Below are positions 23,048-28,892 of a DNA stretch of 28,892 nucleotides, piece by piece; position 1 is the stretch's first letter, and the number at the start of each line of letters is the position of its first letter. The notes beneath the pieces were generated by a model. That model worked only from the letters and a program-made list of their open reading frames with translations, did not search any database and was not told the origin of the DNA. This DNA is from an uncultured Myxococcales bacterium (GTDB lineage: Bacteria > Myxococcota_A > UBA9042 > DTJE01). The stretch is taken from assembly GCA_937975765.1 (NCBI GenBank), contig CALJUR010000044.1, positions 1 through 28,892 on the forward strand, read 5' to 3'. The position numbers and the translations under genes are program-made.

Positions 23048-24904
23048 ATGAACCGGAAGGCGAACATCATCGGGATCTGGGTGCTCCTGGGCCTCGTCGT
23101 GGCCTTCCTGTTCCTGTACGACTCGCGCCGCACAACCTCCGTGCCCTACTCGGATTTCCGGGAACTGGTGCGCGTCGGCGCGGTCGAGTCGGTCCGGCTG
23201 TCCGGTTCCGAGGCCGAGATCCACCTCGCCGGGGACTGGGCCTCCAAGGCCTCGCAGGCCCGCCTGAAGGTTCCTCCCCCCTCCGGCGTGACCACCGTCA
23301 CCGCCACGATGCTGCCCGTCGAGGATCCGGACCTGGTCAAGGACCTCATCGCTTCCGGAATCCGCATCGACGGTCGCGCCTCCGAGATGTGGCTGTCGAT
23401 CCTGCTGTCCTGGATCCTGCCGCTGGCGCTGATCGCGGGGCTGTGGGTGATGCTGATGCGCCGCAACACCAGGTCGCAGGGCGGCGTGCTGTCGTTCGGC
23501 AAGTCCAACGTGCGCATCTACAAGCAGGACGACGTCAAGACCACCTTCGCGGACGTGGCCGGCGTGCCCGAGGCCAAGGAGGAACTGCAGGAGATCGTCG
23601 AGTACCTGCGCACCCCCACCAAGTTCATCCGGGTCGGCGCGCGCATCCCGAAAGGCGTGCTGCTGGTCGGCCCCCCCGGCACCGGCAAGACGCTGCTGGC
23701 CCGCGCGGTCGCGGGCGAGGCCAAGGTCGCGTTCTTCAGCATCAGCGGCAGCGAGTTCGTCGAGATGTTCGTCGGTGTCGGCGCGGCCCGGGTGCGCGAC
23801 CTGTTCGAGACGGCGCTGAAGTCCGCCCCCTGCATCATCTTCGTGGACGAGCTGGACGCGCTGGGCAAGGTCCGCGGCGTGTCGGTGACGGGCGGCAACG
23901 ACGAGCGCGAGCAGACGCTGAACCAGTTGCTGGTCGAGATGGACGGATTCGAGCCGAACCGCGGCGTCGTCATCATGGCCGCGACCAACCGGCCCGAGAT
24001 CCTGGACCCGGCCCTGCTGCGGCCGGGGCGCTTCGACCGGCAGGTGCTGGTGGACAAGCCCGACCGGAAGGGGCGCGAGGAGATCCTGCGGGTCCACATG
24101 AAGGGGGTGGTGATCGGCCCCGACGTGGACATCGAGAAGGTCGCCCGCATCACGCCGGGATTCGCGGGCGCGGACCTGGCGAACGTGGTCAACGAGGCGG
24201 CACTGCTGGCGGCGCGGCGCAACCGCGACCAGGTGGCCGAGACGGACTTCGAGGAGGCCATCGAGCGCGTGGTGGCCGGCCTGGAGAAGCGGGGGCGCCT
24301 GATCACCGAGAAGGAGCGGCGCATCATCGCCTACCACGAGGTGGGCCACGCGCTGGCGGCCGAGAGCCTGCCCGGGCAGGACCGCGTGCAGAAGGTGTCG
24401 ATCGTGCCGCGCGGGCTGGCCGCGCTGGGGTACACGCTGCAGACCCCGACCGAGGACCGGTACCTGATGACGCGGTCCGAGCTGGTGGACCGGATGACGG
24501 TGCTGCTGGGCGGGCTGGCGGCCGAGGAGATGGTGTTCGGCGAGGTCTCGACCGGGGCCGCGAACGACCTGGCCCGGGCGACGGACGTGGCCCGATCGAT
24601 GGTGACGCGTTTCGGCATGAGCCCGCTGCTGGGGCCGGTGTCGCTGGACGGCCACCCGGCGACCCCTCCGACACCGTGGGACCTGGGCCTGGCCCGCGAG
24701 CATGGCGACACGGTCGCGGACCAGGTGGACTCCGAGGTCCGGGCGCTGGTGGACGGCGCGCGGACGCGGGCCACGGGCATCCTGCAGAAGCGGCACGAGG
24801 ATCTCGAGCGGGCCGCCCTGCGGCTGCTGGAGCGCGAGTACCTGGAAGGGGACGAGTTGCGCCAGTTGATCCAGGCCACGCAGGAGGATCGGGCGGGGAC
24901 TTGA
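23048..24904 (+). CDS. ftsH: ATP-dependent zinc metalloprotease FtsH
   Basis: The 618-residue membrane AAA+ protease degrades misfolded or regulatory membrane and soluble proteins. One transmembrane helix is at about 8-25 and another at about 115-136, enclosing a periplasmic domain of about 90 residues. The AAA domain shows FADVAGVPEAKEEL, Walker A GPPGTGKT (208-215), the pore loop FVEMFVGVGA, Walker B CIIFVDELDA and the second region of homology ATNRPEILDPALLRPGRFDRQ. The peptidase has HEVGH (His430-His434) and the third zinc ligand in TGAANDLARAT. The ATG at 23048 is favoured because the first helix follows directly; the upstream extension is unlike FtsH. The usual long C-terminal tail is short here. 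It leads a plus-strand set with the DUF4159 gene. Confidence 0.97.
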   Translation: MNRKANIIGIWVLLGLVVAFLFLYDSRRTTSVPYSDFRELVRVGAVESVRLSGSEAEIHLAGDWASKASQARLKVPPPSGVTTVTATMLPVEDPDLVKDLIASGIRIDGRASEMWLSILLSWILPLALIAGLWVMLMRRNTRSQGGVLSFGKSNVRIYKQDDVKTTFADVAGVPEAKEELQEIVEYLRTPTKFIRVGARIPKGVLLVGPPGTGKTLLARAVAGEAKVAFFSISGSEFVEMFVGVGAARVRDLFETALKSAPCIIFVDELDALGKVRGVSVTGGNDEREQTLNQLLVEMDGFEPNRGVVIMAATNRPEILDPALLRPGRFDRQVLVDKPDRKGREEILRVHMKGVVIGPDVDIEKVARITPGFAGADLANVVNEAALLAARRNRDQVAETDFEEAIERVVAGLEKRGRLITEKERRIIAYHEVGHALAAESLPGQDRVQKVSIVPRGLAALGYTLQTPTEDRYLMTRSELVDRMTVLLGGLAAEEMVFGEVSTGAANDLARATDVARSMVTRFGMSPLLGPVSLDGHPATPPTPWDLGLAREHGDTVADQVDSEVRALVDGARTRATGILQKRHEDLERAALRLLEREYLEGDELRQLIQATQEDRAGT

Positions 24905-24956
24905 GGTCGGGCGCGAGGGGTGGTACGACCCCCGGGGGCCGGACGGGAGCAGGGGC

Positions 24957-25763
24957 TTGGACGACCGGGCAAGCCGGGGATTGCGGGCGCTGCCGCTTGC
25001 GGCATGGGCGCTGTTCCCGATCTCGATCGCGCTGGCGGTCGCTTCCCCGCCGGCCTCCGCCTCCGAACTGAACCGCTTCCGGGTGGCCCAGGTCACCGTA
25101 GGCGACCAGCCACCGGCCCGTCCCAACGCCGCTTTCGTGCTGGGCCAGGAGGTCCGCTTCCGCACGGCCGTCGACGTCAAGCTGGACCGGGTCGTCGTCG
25201 CACTGGGTTCCCGGGACGTCTTCGACCACCCCTTCCTGCTGTGGGTGGGCGACGGCGCCTTCCCGGCCCTCACGGAGGCCGAGCGCACCCACCTGCGGAT
25301 CTTCCTGGAGAGCGGCGGCTTCCTGCTGGTGGACAACGCCGGCGACGGGGCCGGCCAGTCCGCCTTCGATCGCCGCTTCCGCGCCGAGATGCGTCGGGCG
25401 CTGCCCGAGGCCGCCCTGCAGCCGGTGGCCCAGCAGCATGTCCTGTTCCGGTCGTTCTACCGCATCACTTCGGTGGCGGGCCGGCGCGCCTCCCGGTCTC
25501 ACGTGCAGGGGGTGGAGATCGACGGGCGGCTGGCCCTGGTCTACTCGCAGAACGACCTGTCCGGAGCCTGGTCGCGGGACGGTTACGGCGCCTGGGAGTT
25601 CGAGGCCGTCCCCGGCGGCCCGGCCCAGCGCGAGGACGCCCTGCGGTTCGGCGTGAACCTGGTCATGTACTCGCTGCTGCTGGACTACAAGGACGAGCAG
25701 GCCCACGTGGAGTACCTGTTGCGGCACCGGAAGTTGCGGCCCGAGGACCTGCCGCAGCGCTGA
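24957..25763 (+). CDS. DUF4159-type exported protein
   Basis: The 268-residue product starts at a TTG (24957) with AGGGG upstream; no in-frame ATG precedes the signal peptide. A hydrophobic signal (LPLAAWALFPISIALAVASPPASAS) is followed by FRVAQVTVGDQ, LDRVVVALGSRDVFDHPFLLWVGDG and LRIFLESGGFLLVDNAGDG. That is the glutamine-amidotransferase-like fold typical of DUF4159, with a C-terminal GVNLVMYSLLLDYKDEQAHVEYLLRHR. Such proteins commonly accompany MoxR ATPases, DUF58 and VWA (Bat-like) proteins in envelope-stress or aerotolerance clusters. Here only the large VWA-like protein follows, 42 bases on. The molecular role is not known. It lies 52 bases downstream of ftsH and may be co-transcribed with it. 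Confidence 0.82.
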   Translation: MDDRASRGLRALPLAAWALFPISIALAVASPPASASELNRFRVAQVTVGDQPPARPNAAFVLGQEVRFRTAVDVKLDRVVVALGSRDVFDHPFLLWVGDGAFPALTEAERTHLRIFLESGGFLLVDNAGDGAGQSAFDRRFRAEMRRALPEAALQPVAQQHVLFRSFYRITSVAGRRASRSHVQGVEIDGRLALVYSQNDLSGAWSRDGYGAWEFEAVPGGPAQREDALRFGVNLVMYSLLLDYKDEQAHVEYLLRHRKLRPEDLPQR

Positions 25764-25805
25764 CCGGGCCGCGCCGGCCAGGATCCGGCGACAGGCCGAG
25801 GGACG

Positions 25806-28058
25806 ATGGAGCAGTCGATCCACTTCCCGGGACACACGCCTTGGACCATCGCGGTGGTGTCCGTGCTGGCCGCCGCGGGCCTGCTTCTGTACGTGTGGCG
25901 GGTGCACGGATCGGTCGAGCGACGGGACCGGATCGCCCTGATGGTGCTGCGGGTGCTGGCCGTGGCGGGGGTGCTGGGCGGCTACCTGCAGCCCAGCCTG
26001 CGGTACGAGGAGGTCGTCCGGCGCCGGTCCGTGGTGCCGGTCCTGGTCGACGAGTCGGCCAGCATGGGCGTGACCGGCGCGGACGGGCTGACCCGGTCCG
26101 AACTGGTCGCGCGCTGGTTCTCCGACCACCCGGGGTGGTTCGACGACCTGGAACAGCGGCACGAGGTCGCGTACTACGCGTTCGCGAACGGCCTGCGCCC
26201 GATCGATCGGGCCCTGCTGTCCACGCCGCTCCCGCCGGTCGGCGGCTCCACGGACGTGCTGGCGGCACTGAAGGCGGTGACCCGGCGGTACCGCCCCGAG
26301 GACATCGGCGGCTTCCTGGTGTTGAGCGACGGTGTCGACACCGGGGCGCTGGCGAGGATGGTCGACGCGTCGGGCGTCCTGCTTCCCGCGGACCGGATGG
26401 CGGTGCAGGACCTGCCCGGTCCGGTCGTCCCGCTGGTGCCCGGCCCGCAGGACCCGCCGCGCGACGTGTCGATCCGCCGGGTGCAGGGCCTGGAATTCCT
26501 CCTGGCTCGCAACCTGGCCCGCGTGCATGTCGAACTGGATGTCCTGGGCATCGAGGCCCCGACGCTGGCCGTGGTGCTGTCGGAAGGCAACGAGACGCTG
26601 GCGCAGGCGCAGGTGCCGGTCCCGGCCCAGGGCGGCCAGGTGGCGGCCGACCTGGACTTCCTGCCGCACGCGCCGGGCCCCCACGTGTTCCAGGTCGCCG
26701 TCCAGCCGCAGCCGGGCGAGTCGTCGCTGGCCAACAACCTGCGGACCATCCCGGCGACGGTGGTCCGCGATGCGCTGCGGGTGCTGCACGTGGCCGGGCA
26801 CGCCTCCTGGGACGAGCGCTTCCTGCGCGAGTACCTGAAGCGCCGGCGCGACGTGGAACTGGTGTCGTTCCACACGCTGCGGGCCGACGAGACAATCGCC
26901 GAGACAGAGGGTGACACCACCCTGGTCCCGTTCCCGGCCGAAGAGATCTTCGTCCACCGGATCGAAGGGTTCGACGTCGTCCTGCTGCAGGACTACGAGA
27001 TCCCCCACCCCGACCGCGACCGTTTCTCGGAGTCGCTGGCGAGGTACGTGCGCGGCGGTGGCGCGTTCCTGATGGCGGGCGGATCGAAGGTGCTGGGCTC
27101 CCAGGGCCCCTGGCCGGCGCACCTGACCCCGCTGCTGCCGGTGCTTCCCCCCCGGGTCGCCGGCACGGGCATGTCCGAGGGGACCTTCGGGGTCGAAACC
27201 GCCCCGGAAGGTCGCCGGCACCCGGCCCTGGCCGATCCGGACCTGTCCAGGCTGCTGTCGGCGGCCCCTCCGCTGGCCGCGCTGAACCGGGTGGGGGGGA
27301 CGACCCCCGGGGCCGTCGTGCTGCTGCGGGCCGCTTCCGAGGTTCCGATGGCGTCGGCCGGCCACCCTCCCGTGCTGGTCGTGTCCACGCTGGGCCAGGG
27401 CCGCACGGCCGTCCTGCTGACCGACACGCTGTGGCGATGGTCGTTCGACCCGTTCGCCGACCCCGCCTACCGGCAGGTCCTGGACGGGCTGCTCGCCTGG
27501 CTGTCCAGGGACCCTTCCGCCGCCGCGCTGCAGGTGGCCGTCCAGCCGACCCGGGCCCTGCCCGGCCAGCCCGTGGACCTCGCCATCCGGGCCGCGGAGG
27601 GCGTGGGCAACCTGCGCGCCGTGTTGCAGCGACGGGCCCCGGACGGCACGTACGAGCCGCCCGGCAGCCCCCGCGACGCGACGGTCGGGCCGGACGGCGT
27701 CGCGCGGGTGCGGCTGGCACCGCCGGGGCCGGGCGTCTACGCCGCGACCGTCCACGGGGTCCAGGGCGAGGCCCGCGTGTCCGCCACCGACCTGCTCGTC
27801 GTGGGTCCCGTCGAGGCCGAGGTGGGCGAGTCGGATCCCCCGCTGCGGCACCTGTCGGTGCTGGCCGGTGCCGCGAAGGGGCGCACCGCCGGGCCGGGGC
27901 TGCCGGCTCTCGGGACCCTGCCGTTCCGGCCGGAGGTCGTGGCCCAGGTCGGCGTGTCGGCGGAGGAGCCCCTGTGGAACCATCCCCTGGTCTTCCTGGC
28001 GCTGCTGCTGGTACTGGGCCTGGAATGGTTCGTCGAGCGCAAGATCGGCTATACGTGA
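25806..28058 (+). CDS. Large VWA-like membrane protein with glutamine-amidotransferase-like domain
   Basis: The 750-residue product has two N-terminal transmembrane helices (about 13-31 and 44-62), a von Willebrand A-like domain starting VVPVLVDESASM with the metal-site pattern DxSxS (Asp82, Ser84, Ser86), and a later GGSTDVLAALKAV and GGFLVLSDGVDTG. A beta-sandwich region is at about 215-325. RVLHVAGHASWDERFLREYLKRR begins a glutamine-amidotransferase-like domain (about 327-570) with GFDVVLLQDYEI and YVRGGGAFLMAGG. A further Ig-like region and one C-terminal helix (WNHPLVFLALLLVLGLEWFVERK) complete it. This is the architecture of membrane partners of MoxR/DUF58/DUF4159 clusters. It starts at an ATG behind GAGGG and its TGA overlaps the ribosome-binding site of truA. 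The function is inferred from context. Confidence 0.85.
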   Translation: MEQSIHFPGHTPWTIAVVSVLAAAGLLLYVWRVHGSVERRDRIALMVLRVLAVAGVLGGYLQPSLRYEEVVRRRSVVPVLVDESASMGVTGADGLTRSELVARWFSDHPGWFDDLEQRHEVAYYAFANGLRPIDRALLSTPLPPVGGSTDVLAALKAVTRRYRPEDIGGFLVLSDGVDTGALARMVDASGVLLPADRMAVQDLPGPVVPLVPGPQDPPRDVSIRRVQGLEFLLARNLARVHVELDVLGIEAPTLAVVLSEGNETLAQAQVPVPAQGGQVAADLDFLPHAPGPHVFQVAVQPQPGESSLANNLRTIPATVVRDALRVLHVAGHASWDERFLREYLKRRRDVELVSFHTLRADETIAETEGDTTLVPFPAEEIFVHRIEGFDVVLLQDYEIPHPDRDRFSESLARYVRGGGAFLMAGGSKVLGSQGPWPAHLTPLLPVLPPRVAGTGMSEGTFGVETAPEGRRHPALADPDLSRLLSAAPPLAALNRVGGTTPGAVVLLRAASEVPMASAGHPPVLVVSTLGQGRTAVLLTDTLWRWSFDPFADPAYRQVLDGLLAWLSRDPSAAALQVAVQPTRALPGQPVDLAIRAAEGVGNLRAVLQRRAPDGTYEPPGSPRDATVGPDGVARVRLAPPGPGVYAATVHGVQGEARVSATDLLVVGPVEAEVGESDPPLRHLSVLAGAAKGRTAGPGLPALGTLPFRPEVVAQVGVSAEEPLWNHPLVFLALLLVLGLEWFVERKIGYT

Positions 28059-28063
28059 GGCCC

Positions 28064-28804
28064 ATGCGAAACATCCGGTTGATCCTCCAGTTCGACGGCA
28101 CCGACTTCTGCGGGTGGCAGTACCAGGACAAGGTCCGCACCGTGCAGGGCGAGATGATCACGGCCCTGAAGTCCCTGACCGGCCAGCACGTCACGCTGTA
28201 CTCCTCGTCGCGCACCGACGCGGGGGTCCACGCCCTGGCGATGCCGGTCTCCTTCCGGCTGGACACCACGCTGCCGCACCGGGCGTTCGTGTTCGGACTG
28301 AACGCCGTCCTGCCGCTGGACCTGCGGGTGCTGTCCGCCGAGGACGTGGACCCGGGATTCCACGCCCGGTTCTCGGCCATCGGCAAGACCTACCGGTACC
28401 GCATCCAGACGGGGCCGGTGGCCTGGCCGATGGAGCGCCGCATCGCCTGGCACGTGCCGATCCCGCCCGACGTCGAGCGCATGCGGGATGCCGCCGCCCG
28501 GATGATCGGCGAACACGACTTCTCGGCCTTCCGCAGCGCCCAGTGCGACGCGGTCTCGCCGGTCCGGAACCTGCGCAGCGTCACGGTGGAGGTCGAGCGG
28601 CCCGGCATCCTGGCCGTGGAGGTCGAGGCCGGCGGCTTCCTGCGCAACATGGTCCGGATCGTCGTGGGCACGATGGTGGACGTGGGGAGTGGCCGCCACC
28701 CGCCCGCGTGGGTGTCCGAGCTGCTGGAACACGGCGACCGTCGCCAGGGCGGCGTCACGGCCCCCGCGAAGGGCCTGTTCCTGAAGGAAGTCCAGTATCC
28801 TTGA
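28064..28804 (+). CDS. truA: tRNA pseudouridine synthase A (positions 38-40)
   Basis: The 246-residue enzyme converts uridines 38, 39 and 40 of the tRNA anticodon arm to pseudouridine. It opens with IRLILQFDGTDFCGWQYQ and contains SSSRTDAGVHALA with the catalytic Asp52, FHARFSAIGKTYRYRI, GEHDFSAFRSAQ and GGFLRNMVRIVVGTMVDVGSG, all conserved in TruA. Length is normal. The ATG at 28064 lies five bases after the preceding stop, using the GAGG that overlaps that TGA, so it is translationally linked to the VWA-like gene. A copy of the palindromic repeat follows the stop by about 30 bases. Confidence 0.96.
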   Translation: MRNIRLILQFDGTDFCGWQYQDKVRTVQGEMITALKSLTGQHVTLYSSSRTDAGVHALAMPVSFRLDTTLPHRAFVFGLNAVLPLDLRVLSAEDVDPGFHARFSAIGKTYRYRIQTGPVAWPMERRIAWHVPIPPDVERMRDAAARMIGEHDFSAFRSAQCDAVSPVRNLRSVTVEVERPGILAVEVEAGGFLRNMVRIVVGTMVDVGSGRHPPAWVSELLEHGDRRQGGVTAPAKGLFLKEVQYP

Positions 28805-28834
28805 GGGCGTCCGAGGCGACTCCACCTCCAGCCA

Positions 28835-28860
28835 TGCAGGGCGGGGGCCCCGTCCCCCCG
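28835..28860 (+). repeat. Palindromic 3'-end repeat, diverged copy after truA
   Basis: TGCAG replaces the usual TGTAG, followed by GGCGGGGG (28840-28847), loop CCCCGT and CCCCCCGG, so the right arm is imperfect. It is in the same orientation relative to the upstream gene as the other copies. Confidence 0.6.
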
Positions 28861-28892
28861 GGATCACGATGAACACCCGCGCCACCACGGAG

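Noticed and set aside
28869..28892. Possible start of a plus-strand gene (MNTRATTE) running off the right edge
   Set aside because: Only eight codons are visible, without a clear ribosome-binding site and directly after a repeat. It may be real, but the window cannot support it.

Overview
The window is about 28.9 kb of very GC-rich bacterial chromosome with tightly packed genes; no gap between supported genes exceeds 300 bases. I see no rRNA, tRNA, CRISPR array, transposase or phage gene. The best guess for the source is a Myxococcota-like (deltaproteobacterial) lineage. The grounds are two secreted proteins with MYXO-CTERM-like tails (Gly-Cys, hydrophobic helix, Arg cluster), a giant Cys/Asp-rich lipoprotein built of thrombospondin type 3 and MopE-like motifs, and a bacterial mevalonate operon. 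This is inference from protein style, not a phylogenetic placement.

Layout, left to right. Bases 1-971 (minus): start of an unidentified secreted protein and a FliA/WhiG-type sigma factor. Bases 1150-6340 (plus): the giant surface lipoprotein and a secreted class 2 lipase-like hydrolase. Bases 6546-12812 (minus): a probable leuS-led operon, leuS - degenerate PHP protein with an Arg/Gly-rich tail - glycosyltransferase/methyltransferase fusion - kal - kce. The last two encode consecutive CoA-level steps of lysine fermentation. Bases 12988-14559 (plus): secreted Asp-box beta-propeller protein with a MYXO-CTERM-like tail. Bases 14792-15199 (plus): speD behind a structured leader. Bases 15340-16059 (minus): membrane-anchored exported protein of unknown function.

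Bases 16199-22943 hold the mevalonate pathway. HMG-CoA synthase is on the plus strand, converging on a minus-strand five-gene operon: fni (IDI-2) - mvaA - mevalonate kinase - mvaD - phosphomevalonate kinase. All four junctions in that operon are 4-base start/stop overlaps. Together they cover acetoacetyl-CoA to IPP/DMAPP except the initial thiolase. Divergent from this operon are ftsH, a DUF4159 protein, a large VWA-like membrane protein and truA (23048-28804, plus).

The most unusual non-coding feature is a dispersed GC-rich palindromic repeat: an eight-base arm GGCGGGGG, a six-base loop and the arm CCCCCGCC, preceded by TGTAG. It occurs at five places. At each it lies on the 3' side of a gene and is oriented with that gene, and at two places its TAG is the gene's stop codon. 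The speD leader, with tandem hairpins next to a TTG start, is the other regulatory element worth following up.
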